Positions 14,451 through 21,624 of a stretch of DNA of 30,455 nucleotides are shown here, piece by piece. The first letter of the stretch is position 1; each line of letters opens with the position of its first letter. The stretch comes from JAKACA01 sp050010115 (GTDB taxonomy: Bacteria > Actinomycetota > Acidimicrobiia > Acidimicrobiales > Bog-793). The stretch is taken from assembly GCA_050010115.1 (NCBI GenBank), contig JBEKLQ010000090.1, positions 1 to 30,455 of the forward strand, read 5' to 3'. The translations under genes and the position numbers were made by a program. The notes beneath the pieces were generated by a model. That model saw nothing but the letters and a program-made list of their open reading frames with translations. It made no database searches and had not been told where the DNA came from.

Positions 14451-14497
14451 TCCCGAACGCCGCGTCCGTAGTCCGACCGTGTTCCCAGGAGATCGTT

Positions 14498-16165
14498 GTG
14501 CCCCTCGCCTCACCCTCGCCGCTCGCCACGCTGGCAGCCCAGCGCGTCTCGAAGTCCCGTGGGTTGGCCCAGATCCTCGTCGACGTCGACTTCGTCATCG
14601 CGCCCAGCGACCGCATCGGGGTCGTCGGACCGAACGGCGTGGGCAAGACGACGCTGTTGCGCATCCTCGCCGGCCTCGACACACCTGACGCCGGTCGTGT
14701 TGTCGCCAGCCCGGCTGACGCGACAGTCGGCTATCTCGCGCAGGAGCCGGAGACGTCAGCCGACGAGACCTTGCGCCAGCTGCTCGGCCGCCGGACGGGC
14801 GTGACGGACGCCGAGGCCGCCCTCGAAGCTGCCGGTCTCGATCTCGCCTCGGGAGCGCCCGGGGCTGACGATCGCTACTCGGGCGCGCTGGACCGCTACC
14901 TGTCACTCGGCGGGCCTGACATCGAGGCACGGACGGCGATCGTGCTTGTCGATCTCGGCCTTCCCGAGCGGCTGCTCGACGTGCCGACGACGGGCTTGTC
15001 GGGCGGGCAGCGATCGCGAGCCGCTCTGGCAGCGTTGCTGTTGTCCCGCTTCGACCTGTTGCTGCTGGACGAGCCGACCAACGACCTCGACTTCGACGGG
15101 CTCGATCGTCTCGAGACCTTCCTCGAGCAGAGGGGCGGAGGGTTGGTGGTGGTGTCGCACGATCGGGCGTTTCTGGAGCGGATCGTCACGACGGTCGTGG
15201 AGATCGACGAGGCGACGCACCGGGCTGCGGAGTTCGGCGGCGGTTGGGCCGCCTATCTCGAGGCCAAGGAGATCGCCCGCCAGCACGCGCTGGAGGCCTA
15301 CGAGCGGTTCACCGACGAACGGGAGCGCCTCCGGACCCGGGAGCGCGAGCAGCGCCAGTGGGCCGTACAAGGCGTCACGAAAGAGAAGAAGAACCCCCGC
15401 GACAACGACAAAGCCCAACGCGACTACCGCATCAACCGCACCGAGAAACAAGCCTCGAAAGTCCGGATCACCGAGAAAGCGTTGGAACGTCTGGATGTCG
15501 TCGAGCGACCGTTCGAGCCTTGGCAGCTTCATCTCGACCTCGCCGCCACCCGACGGAGCGGCAACGTGGTCGGCCGACTGACCGAAGCGGTGGTGCAGCG
15601 GGGCTCATGGCAGCTCGGGCCAGTCGATCTCGAGGTTGCCTGGGCTGATCGGTTGGCAGTGCTCGGGCCGAACGGCAGCGGCAAGACCACGCTGCTGTCG
15701 GCACTGCTCGGGAGGCTCCCGCTGACTTCCGGCGAGCGATGGCTTGGCCCGTCCGTGGTGGTGGGGGAGCTGGGGCAAGAGCGGCGGCGTTTCTCGGTCG
15801 ATGGCTCGACTCTGCTGGACGCGTTCCTCGCGGCTGTACCCCTGCCGACTGGTGAGGCTCGGTCCTTGCTGGCCAAGTTCGGCCTCGGTGCCGGCCACGT
15901 CATGAGGCCGGCGGCGTCGCTCTCGCCCGGTGAGAGGACACGAGCGGAGCTCGCCCTGCTGATGGCGCGGGGGACGAACTGCCTCGTGCTCGACGAGCCG
16001 ACGAACCATCTCGATCTGCCCGCCATCGAGCAGCTGGAGCAGGCGCTCGAGTCCTGGGAGGGCACGCTCTTGCTCGTGACGCACGACCGTCGCTTGTTGG
16101 AGGCGGTGCGGCTGACGGTGAGGCTGGAGATGGAGAACGGAAAGATGTCCGCGCTGCGGGTGTAG
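14498..16165 (+). CDS. ABC-F family ATPase (ribosome-associated translation or antibiotic-resistance factor)
   Basis: 555 residues with two ABC domains in one chain and no membrane segments, the ABC-F design. Domain 1: Walker A GPNGVGKTT (44-52), signature LSGGQ (167-171), Walker B LLLLDEPTND (187-196). Linker about 250-340 is highly charged (KEKKNPRDNDKAQRDYR) and would reach towards the ribosomal P site. Domain 2: Walker A GPNGSGKTT (390-398), signature LSPGE (475-479), Walker B LVLDEPTNHLD. ABC-F proteins bind the ribosomal E site and either rescue stalled ribosomes or displace antibiotics. Sequence alone does not decide between housekeeping and resistance, but the linker and length resemble the actinobacterial macrolide-type group more than EttA. 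The GTG start at 14498 has AGGAG 6 nt upstream. Confidence 0.9.
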   Translation: MPLASPSPLATLAAQRVSKSRGLAQILVDVDFVIAPSDRIGVVGPNGVGKTTLLRILAGLDTPDAGRVVASPADATVGYLAQEPETSADETLRQLLGRRTGVTDAEAALEAAGLDLASGAPGADDRYSGALDRYLSLGGPDIEARTAIVLVDLGLPERLLDVPTTGLSGGQRSRAALAALLLSRFDLLLLDEPTNDLDFDGLDRLETFLEQRGGGLVVVSHDRAFLERIVTTVVEIDEATHRAAEFGGGWAAYLEAKEIARQHALEAYERFTDERERLRTREREQRQWAVQGVTKEKKNPRDNDKAQRDYRINRTEKQASKVRITEKALERLDVVERPFEPWQLHLDLAATRRSGNVVGRLTEAVVQRGSWQLGPVDLEVAWADRLAVLGPNGSGKTTLLSALLGRLPLTSGERWLGPSVVVGELGQERRRFSVDGSTLLDAFLAAVPLPTGEARSLLAKFGLGAGHVMRPAASLSPGERTRAELALLMARGTNCLVLDEPTNHLDLPAIEQLEQALESWEGTLLLVTHDRRLLEAVRLTVRLEMENGKMSALRV

Positions 16166-16198
16166 CGGCAGTCTCGCTCTCCCTGCCGTTTAGTTTAG
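16165..16198 (+). terminator. Intrinsic terminator of the ABC-F gene
   Basis: CGGCAG (16166-16171) pairs with CTGCCG (16183-16188), followed by TTTAGTTTAG. It begins directly after the ABC-F stop codon and lies at the convergent junction with the peptidase-like gene. Confidence 0.65.
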
Positions 16199-17238
16199 CT
16201 CGCCGGCACCCGCTTGGTCGTGAACTGGTCGTTGACGAGCGGCTCCGGCACGATCCGTACGTGGTGTGGCAAGACCATCACCTGCGGTTGTAGCGACGAG
16301 TATGCGGGCTGCGAGGAGTTGACCATGACCTGGCGGATCGTCGATGGAGACATATCCGGATAGGGCGCCGCTCCAGTCGGCAGCGTCGGGTCCTCCTGGA
16401 TCCACTCCGCCATCTGCAAGTTGGTGAACTGGGCCGTGAAGGTCGGTGCGTCGCCGGATTGGCTATCGGTCAGATCCGAGATACTCGCTTGCCACGTGCC
16501 GTCCACGAACGCGATGCGGGCTTGGATCTCGTCGCCGGCGCTCACTCCCAAGAGGATCTGCTGGGCATGAAAGTGCTGGGCTGGGTCCGACCAGAACGCT
16601 TCGTAGGAATTGAACCTGCCGTACGACTGCTCTGTCGTGCCCACCTGATAGAAGGCGTTCGATCCCGGCCCCTGCACACCGATCCAGGTCGATGCACTTC
16701 CGTCTGGCGTCGTAGGAGTCAGTGTCGGCACTCGCCAGGTCGCGCTGACTTGAGTGACGTTGCCGTACCAGATGTAGCCGGCGAACCTCCCGAGTTGGGG
16801 TTGCTGCGGGTCCGGGCCGGCGTTGGAGCTACGAACGATTGAGCCCAGCACCAGCGACAAGACGATCAGCGCGATAGCGACGAGCGGGAATACGAGCCGC
16901 CGGCGCCGCCGCTGCGCCGGCGGGGGGACGTAGTACCCCGGGAACGGCGGTGGTTCGTAAGGCGGCGGTCCGTAACCCGGCGGCTGCTGGTAGCTGGGCC
17001 ACGGCTGATACTGATAAGGCTGGCCTGGCGGTGGCGCCTGGTGAGGCTGACCGGCTTGATACGGCTGGTAGGGGTAGCCCGGCTGGTACGAATGGCCGGG
17101 CTGCGGCGGCTGTGACGGCGGCTGGGTGCCGGGCCACTGCCCCGCCGGCGGCAACGGCTGCGTTGGCGGCTCACCGCCTGGCAGGGGCCTTGGTTCAGGA
17201 GCCTCCGCCGGCTCCTCGCTGTCCCCCATGTCGCTCAC
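16195..17238 (-). CDS. Membrane-anchored G1 (glutamic) peptidase-like protein
   Basis: 347 residues in three parts. Residues 1-108 are a Pro/Gln/Tyr/Gly-rich low-complexity region, probably cytoplasmic. RRRRR (110-114) then a single TM helix (about 115-135) orient the rest outside. Residues about 150-285 match the eqolisin/G1 peptidase domain: VSATWRVPTL, STWIGVQGPG, FYQVGTTEQ, FWSDPAQHFHAQQILLGVSAGDEI and MAEWIQEDP. The catalytic pair of this family, Gln and Glu, corresponds to Q198 and E278 by hand alignment. Known members act at acidic pH. The start chosen is GTG 17238 (GGAAGG 8 nt upstream); TTG 17256 and ATG 17229 are alternatives. A -10 TAGGCT at 17277-17272 fits a leader of about 27 nt. 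Activity is inferred, not proved. Confidence 0.72.
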   Translation of the reverse strand: MSDMGDSEEPAEAPEPRPLPGGEPPTQPLPPAGQWPGTQPPSQPPQPGHSYQPGYPYQPYQAGQPHQAPPPGQPYQYQPWPSYQQPPGYGPPPYEPPPFPGYYVPPPAQRRRRRLVFPLVAIALIVLSLVLGSIVRSSNAGPDPQQPQLGRFAGYIWYGNVTQVSATWRVPTLTPTTPDGSASTWIGVQGPGSNAFYQVGTTEQSYGRFNSYEAFWSDPAQHFHAQQILLGVSAGDEIQARIAFVDGTWQASISDLTDSQSGDAPTFTAQFTNLQMAEWIQEDPTLPTGAAPYPDMSPSTIRQVMVNSSQPAYSSLQPQVMVLPHHVRIVPEPLVNDQFTTKRVPAS

Positions 17239-17415
17239 CGGCCTCGCCTTCCACAACTCACCACTTTCTCCAGCCTAAATGCCCGCGGCCACCTCCGTCC
17301 CAGTCGCGACGTCACCACTGCTCCGCGGCGTCGGCGGGCTCGCAGTCAAGGCAAGACAGCCCCCAGGTCGGCGCGGCACGGGTCGGGTGGCTGGCCGACG
17401 CACCGGGCAACTCGA

Positions 17416-17438
17416 TCCGCGTTAGTCCGCGTTAGTCC
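17416..17438. repeat. Two copies of a 10-bp direct repeat upstream of tadA
   Basis: TCCGCGTTAG occurs at 17416-17425 and 17426-17435 and is followed by another TCC. It lies just upstream of the tadA promoter region, about one helical turn per unit. No regulator is known to me for it. The rest of 17239-17471 contains only the two promoters. Confidence 0.45.
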
Positions 17439-17457
17439 CCCGGGCTTGGTGGCCGTC

Positions 17458-17463
17458 TACGCT
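17458..17463 (+). promoter_or_regulatory. -10 element TACGCT of tadA
   Basis: TACGCT ends 8 nt before the GTG at 17472, without a Shine-Dalgarno, so the mRNA is probably leaderless or nearly so. Confidence 0.4.
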
Positions 17464-17471
17464 GCCGGGCG

Positions 17472-17957
17472 GTGAGTTCGGCCGGACTGGGCAGTATCCA
17501 CGCAAGCGAGGTAGAGCGAGCTGCCATGACGATCGCTCTCGACGAGGCGCTCGCTGCCGTCGACCACGGGGACGTACCGGTCGGCGCCGCCGTCCTCGTC
17601 GGCGACGAGATCGTCGCCCGGCGGCACAACGAACGTGAGCGGTCCGGCGACCCCATGGCACACGCCGAGATCCTGGCGTTGAGAGACGCGGCCGCCGTGC
17701 TGGGACAGTGGCGTCTCGACACGGCGACGCTGGTCGTCACGCTCGAGCCGTGCCTCATGTGTGCCGGCGCCGCCGTGGCGTCACGCCTGCAGAAGATCGT
17801 GTACGGCGCTGCTGACCCTAAAGCGGGGGCGTGCGGATCGCTCTACAACGTGTGCTCCGACCCGCGCCTCAACCATGAGGTCCAGCTGCTGGCCGGAGTG
17901 ATGGCGGGGAGATCGGCGGAGATGCTGGAGGGTTTCTTTCGGGAGCGGCGCCGCTGA
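17472..17957 (+). CDS. tadA: tRNA-specific adenosine deaminase TadA
   Basis: 161 residues of the zinc-dependent cytidine/deoxycytidylate deaminase fold. TadA converts A34 of the wobble position in tRNA-Arg(ACG) to inosine and is usually essential. The zinc and catalytic motifs are complete: AHAEILAL (H64, catalytic E66) and EPCLMCAGA (C94, C97). The strongly conserved stretch DPKAGACGSLYNVCSDPRLNHEV is also present, followed by the C-terminal FFRERRR as in E. coli TadA. The GTG at 17472 is chosen because the helix VERAAMTIALDEALAA is part of the fold and a -10 element lies just upstream; ATG 17526 would cut into that helix. The gene is followed by tRNA-Ser 50 bp downstream on the same strand and the two may be co-transcribed. 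Confidence 0.93.
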   Translation: MSSAGLGSIHASEVERAAMTIALDEALAAVDHGDVPVGAAVLVGDEIVARRHNERERSGDPMAHAEILALRDAAAVLGQWRLDTATLVVTLEPCLMCAGAAVASRLQKIVYGAADPKAGACGSLYNVCSDPRLNHEVQLLAGVMAGRSAEMLEGFFRERRR

Positions 17958-18006
17958 CCGCCAGTCCGGGCACGAAGGTCCCACCCCAGCGCCTATCCTG
18001 TCGCCC

Positions 18007-18092
18007 GGAGGGATGCGAGAGTGGCCGAATCGGGCGGTCTCGAAAACCGTTGTACGTCATGCGTACCGTGGGTTCGAATCCCACTCCCTCCG
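18007..18092 (+). tRNA. tRNA-Ser, anticodon CGA
   Basis: A complete class II tRNA. The acceptor stem GGAGGGA (18007-18013) pairs with TCCCTCC (18085-18091), with discriminator G at 18092. The anticodon stem GCGGT/ACCGT holds loop CTCGAAA, so the anticodon is CGA and decodes UCG. The long variable arm GTACG-TCATG-CGTAC is typical of tRNA-Ser. T arm: GTGGG-TTCGAAT-CCCAC. The 3' CCA is not encoded. A copy of its variable/T-arm segment lies at 7586-7604. Confidence 0.95.
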
Positions 18093-18192
18093 CTCGCTGT
18101 CAGAACTACAACGGCTTCCCCTGGTGGGACCGCATGTTTGGTGTCGGCTCGCTCGACCGGTGAGTGGCGCCCATTCAAGCCCGACTGAGTGA

Positions 18193-18894
18193 GTGAGTCG
18201 CCACAGATCTGAGTGCCACTCCTCCTCCTCTGAGAGAGGGCGAAGACGGAAACCCGCCAGGCCTCGCGCGGTCGCCACGGTGGTCGACGACGATCGGTCT
18301 GCTCTTTCGACCGCCCTGGAGGCCGCCCTCGGCGATAACCGGGACGAAGACGTCGAGGTGCGTGTGCGCACGCCCCGAAGCCCCTTCCCGACTCGCTGCT
18401 TGGTGAACATAAGGATGGTGGATGATCAGATCAGCGCCATGAACGGTGCCCTGTTGTGCGTTTCGGACGTCACCGATAGTGCCCGACTGCGCGAAGAGCT
18501 CGAGCGGCGAGCCACGATCGACACGCTCACCGGGTGCCGCAACCGACCCTCAACTTTGGCCTTTCTCGAAGACGTGCTGGCCAGCGGCGCTCCGGCGGCG
18601 GTGGCGTTCATCGACGTCAATGGGTTCAAGGCCGTGAACGACGGCTTCGGGCACGCAGCTGGCGATGATCTCCTAGAGGACGTAGGCGCACGGTTGATGA
18701 CCACCGCCCGTGCTGGTGACGTCGTCGGCCGGCTCGGCGGTGACGAGTTCCTTCTCATCTGTCCCGGCGTCGCCGACCCGAGCGCAGCCTGGGCGATCGC
18801 CAGTCGCGCCGCCGAAGCGCTCCAAGACCTCGCACCGCTGGGACGGACCACGCTCGAGCCGATCGCGAGCATCGGCGTTGCCCACTGCGCCTGA
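18193..18894 (+). pseudogene. Truncated PAS-GGDEF protein (diguanylate cyclase fragment)
   Basis: 233 codons are open from a GTG at 18193. Residues about 25-90 look like the second half of a PAS domain plus linker (ALEAALGDNRDEDVEVRVRTP, ALLCVSDVTDSARLREELER). They lead into a GGDEF domain: DTLTGCRNR, FIDVNGFKAVNDGFGHAAGD and the intact active-site motif RLGGDEF. An RAGD inhibitory-site motif lies 5 residues before GGDEF. The protein stops at SIGVAHCA, about 30 residues short of a normal GGDEF end, where a final segment with AMYxAK is expected. The first half of the PAS domain is also absent and there is no Shine-Dalgarno. I read it as a fragment missing both ends, only 100 bp after the tRNA gene. 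A functional short form cannot be excluded. Confidence 0.6.
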
Positions 18895-18933
18895 CGTGGG
18901 CCTCCTCAAGTCGGCGATCTTTGACCTCGTCGA

Positions 18934-18962
18934 ACACCCAAACGCACCGTTGCGTGGGGTGT
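18934..18962 (+). terminator. Hairpin after the GGDEF fragment
   Basis: ACACCC-AA-ACGCA-CCGT-TGCGT-G-GGGTGT forms an 11-bp interrupted stem (18934-18962). There is no T-run, so termination is uncertain. It ends just before the DosR-like box. Confidence 0.35.
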
Positions 18963-18971
18963 GGAGCAGAA

Positions 18972-18985
18972 GGGACTTTCGCCCC
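18972..18985 (+). promoter_or_regulatory. DosR/NarL-type operator candidate GGGACTTTCGCCCC
   Basis: The mycobacterial DosR (DevR) box core is GGGACTWWAGTCCC; this site matches 12 of 14 positions and is followed by TAA as in many such boxes. Its centre is about 43 bp before the start point predicted from TAGGCT at 19010-19015, the position where DosR proximal sites overlap -35. Assignment to a DosR-like regulator is inference. Confidence 0.45.
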
Positions 18986-19009
18986 TAATTGGAGTGCGGA
19001 TGGCCACCG

Positions 19010-19015
19010 TAGGCT
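19010..19015 (+). promoter_or_regulatory. -10 element TAGGCT of the Asp-box lipoprotein gene
   Basis: TAGGCT predicts a start near 19022 and a short leader with the Shine-Dalgarno AAGGAGGGG before the ATG at 19043. The DosR-like box occupies the -35 region. Confidence 0.5.
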
Positions 19016-19042
19016 GGAAGTGCAAGAACAAGGAGGGGCGAT

Positions 19043-20266
19043 ATGTCCCTTATCCACATCACGCCAAGCCGTGACGGTCACAGGCGCGCGCTGATCGGAG
19101 TCACGGTGGCGGCGCTTACCCTGGCGGGTGCAGCCTGTGGCAGCACGTCGACGCCTTCCGCCACGTCCACATCCTCGACTAGCTCCACCACGTCCACGTC
19201 CACGTCCTCGTCCACGTCCTCGACCACCTCCACCACGTCCTCCACTGCGACAACGTTGCCTGTCCCGCCCGGGGGAGTCATCCCCGCAGACTTCCAGCCG
19301 ACCTCGTTCACGGCAGTGAGCCTCGACGAGTGGTGGATGCTCGGGACGGCTCGATGCCTCACCGGTTCTGGGACCTGTAGCGCAATCGTTCGCACGACCG
19401 ATGGCGGTTCCAGCTTCGTCGGCATTCCGAGCCCGCCGGTGAGCGCGAGTGACGTGACGCAGTTGCGTTTCGCCAACGCTCTCGACGGATACGCCTTCGA
19501 CCCAGAGCTGTGGGCAACGACAAACGGCGGAGCAACCTGGGCGAAGGTTGCCACCCCGGGGCAGGTCACCGAGCTCGAGGCGGCCGACGGTGAGGCGTAT
19601 GCGCTCGCCTGCGCTGCAGGCTCCGCCAACTGCAAGTCGATGGAGCTCCTGCGTTCGCCGGCCGGATCGCTCAAGTGGCAGAAGGTGTCGACGCCCGCTT
19701 CACTCGGCTACGGGGCGCAGTTCGCTGTGAGCGGCCCGAGCCTGTACGTGCTGAGCGCGAACGCGGACACGCGGCCTTACGTCCTGCTGTACTCCGCCGA
19801 CAAGGGGGCAACCTTGACCAAGCGGGTCGAGCCCTGCACCGCTGGCCTCGGCGGCAGGGTGACCGCCGCCGCCGATGGGAGTCCGACCATCTGGGCCGCC
19901 TGCCCCACGGGAACGGAGGCGACGGTACTGCTCTCGACCAACGGCGGTACGACCTGGCGCGTCGCCGAACCGACGGAAGCGGGATTCCCTAACCGCGTGG
20001 GACTCGCCGCTGCCTCGTCCTCGGTGGCGCTCGTCTGGCCCGGACCGCAGGTCTCGGCGGCCGCGCTGGCCAGAACGACGAACGGAGGCAAGAGCTATTC
20101 GGCCGTTCTGTCCAGCTCTTGGGGGGTCTCGTGGGCAGGGTTCAGCGACCCGGCTCGCGTTTACGCCCTCGTGGCGGCGGTGGGGACGGGCACCACAGGC
20201 CCGACTCACCTCTTCGAGTCGAACGACGGGGGTGCGACGTGGCACCAGGTCTTCATCAAGAGCTGA
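19043..20266 (+). CDS. Exported Asp-box (BNR-like) beta-propeller protein, probable lipoprotein
   Basis: 407 residues. A signal peptide (RRALIGVTVAALTLAGAAC) ends at C32; the residue at -3 is Gly rather than Leu, so the lipobox is imperfect. A Ser/Thr linker of about 40 residues follows (to TTLPVPPGG). The rest is a propeller with four clear Asp-box motifs: TTDGGSSF, TTNGGATW, STNGGTTW and SNDGGATW. Such motifs occur in sialidases, VPS10-like and Ycf48-like proteins. The sialidase catalytic Arg triad and acid/base are not recognisable, so I do not call it an enzyme. The start is supported by AAGGAGGGG 5-6 nt before the ATG. The gene has its own promoter with a DosR-like box, which hints at hypoxia or redox control. 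Confidence 0.75.
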   Translation: MSLIHITPSRDGHRRALIGVTVAALTLAGAACGSTSTPSATSTSSTSSTTSTSTSSSTSSTTSTTSSTATTLPVPPGGVIPADFQPTSFTAVSLDEWWMLGTARCLTGSGTCSAIVRTTDGGSSFVGIPSPPVSASDVTQLRFANALDGYAFDPELWATTNGGATWAKVATPGQVTELEAADGEAYALACAAGSANCKSMELLRSPAGSLKWQKVSTPASLGYGAQFAVSGPSLYVLSANADTRPYVLLYSADKGATLTKRVEPCTAGLGGRVTAAADGSPTIWAACPTGTEATVLLSTNGGTTWRVAEPTEAGFPNRVGLAAASSSVALVWPGPQVSAAALARTTNGGKSYSAVLSSSWGVSWAGFSDPARVYALVAAVGTGTTGPTHLFESNDGGATWHQVFIKS

Positions 20267-20431
20267 ACCTGTCCCTCGCGGGTCATCGCTGACGCTGCAC
20301 CGCGGCGAACCGGGTGAGCGAGCCCGGTCGAGAAGCAATGAGAAGGCCGCAGCAACTGAAGTGGTCAGCAGCTAGTCGGCAACCAGTCAGCACCTCAAGT
20401 AGTCCGATCAGGTTGTCGAAGAACCTAAGCG

Positions 20432-21619
20432 GTGACTGTGCAAAGTGTCGTGCGAACGCGTTTGTCGAGCCGTTGGTTGGCCGTGGGCGAGTCACATCAC
20501 ACGGTCGCCCGGAAGGCGGGCGTCGAGGCGGCGAGCCGGGCGCTCGGCCAACAGGGCGGCAAACTGCTCGTCGTCTTCGGCTCCTGCGTCTACGAGCCGC
20601 GTGAGCTGCTCGACGGTATCCGGTCCTGCTCGGAACGCATTCCCGTCATCGGTTGCTCGACTCGGGGTGAAATTGCCACCTCCGGGCCCGGCGATGCGGG
20701 CGTCGTGGTGTTCGCCGTCGGCGGGGGCGGATTCTCGGTAGCCACGTCAGCGGCCACCGCTGCGGGCGGTCTCAGAGAGGCAGGCGCCGCCGCGGCGACC
20801 TGCGCGAGCGAGGTGAGCGACCGGCGACATCGCATCCTTCTCATGTTGACCGACGGCCTGGCCGGAGACCAGCGGGAGATCGTCCGGGGCGCCTATGGAG
20901 TCGTCGGTGCGGAGATCCCACTCGTAGGCGGCTGCGCCGGCGCCGACCCGAAGCTGGGCACGACGGTGCAGTTCCACGGCGACGAGGTCCTGTCGAACGC
21001 CGTGGTGGCCGCGACGATTGGATCGGACGCTCCACTGGGAATCGGGGTGCATCGCGGCTGGCGGTGCGTGGGCGAGCCCATGCTCGTCAGCGCCACCGAG
21101 GCCAATCGGGTGCTCACCCTCGACGACGAGCCGGCGCTCGACGTGTACCTGCGCAAGCTGGCGGCACCGAGCGACGCTACAAACGACCCGGCCGCGTTCG
21201 CACATTTCGCTATCACCCATCCTCTCGGTTTGCAGCGCCGCAGCGGCGAGGAGGTTCGCGCCGTGACGGGAGCGGACTTCGCCGATCGGTCCCTCGTGTG
21301 CGCGGTGGAGGTACCGCAGGGCGGATTGACCTGGTTCATGGAAGGCGACTACGAGTCGGTCCTCGCCGCAACTGACCTGGCCTGCGTGAAGGCTCTGCAC
21401 CAACTCGAGGGTGCTGCGCCGCTCGGCTTCTTGGCTTTCGACTGCATTGCCCGGCGCGGCGTGCTCGGCGATGCCGGTGCCGAGCAGGAGGTCGCCCGCA
21501 TCGCCCGCCATGCGGGCGGGGCACCCTTGGCTGGCTTCTACACCTACGGCGAGATTGCCCGCATCCACGGTACCGGAGGGTTCTATAACCAGACCCTGGT
21601 TGTCCTGGCGTTTGCATAG
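20432..21619 (+). CDS. FIST-domain sensory protein
   Basis: 395 residues covering FIST N (about 35-225) and FIST C (about 230-375). Segments typical of the family include LLVVFGSCVYEPRELLDGI, IPVIGCSTRGEIATSG, HRILLMLTDGLAGDQREIVRGA and, near the end, PLAGFYTYGEIARI with FYNQTLVVLAFA. FIST domains are thought to bind small ligands such as amino acids and feed signal-transduction proteins. The GTG at 20432 lacks a clear ribosome site, so the start is less certain; the family-like helix begins near VGESHHTVARKAGVEA. The next gene, a GAF-GGDEF-EAL protein, starts 5 nt after the stop codon, so the two are almost surely one operon and one pathway. The 165 bp before it hold only a small CCGGG/CCCGG hairpin. 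Confidence 0.85.
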   Translation: MTVQSVVRTRLSSRWLAVGESHHTVARKAGVEAASRALGQQGGKLLVVFGSCVYEPRELLDGIRSCSERIPVIGCSTRGEIATSGPGDAGVVVFAVGGGGFSVATSAATAAGGLREAGAAAATCASEVSDRRHRILLMLTDGLAGDQREIVRGAYGVVGAEIPLVGGCAGADPKLGTTVQFHGDEVLSNAVVAATIGSDAPLGIGVHRGWRCVGEPMLVSATEANRVLTLDDEPALDVYLRKLAAPSDATNDPAAFAHFAITHPLGLQRRSGEEVRAVTGADFADRSLVCAVEVPQGGLTWFMEGDYESVLAATDLACVKALHQLEGAAPLGFLAFDCIARRGVLGDAGAEQEVARIARHAGGAPLAGFYTYGEIARIHGTGGFYNQTLVVLAFA

Positions 21620-21624
21620 AGGCC

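Noticed and set aside
7586..18079. Genomic island bounded by tRNA-derived direct repeats
   Set aside because: No integrase or mobility gene, ordinary gene content, and the partial copy lies upstream of the intact tRNA rather than downstream, which is the wrong geometry for integration at a tRNA 3' end.
17869..18178. Minus-strand ORFs across the tRNA-Ser region
   Set aside because: They translate the complement of the tRNA (the familiar GFEPTV/DSNPRYA type of artefact) and are not genes.
20267..20431. Riboswitch upstream of the FIST gene
   Set aside because: A small CCGGG/CCCGG hairpin is present but I could not match the region to the c-di-GMP, c-di-AMP or other known riboswitch cores.
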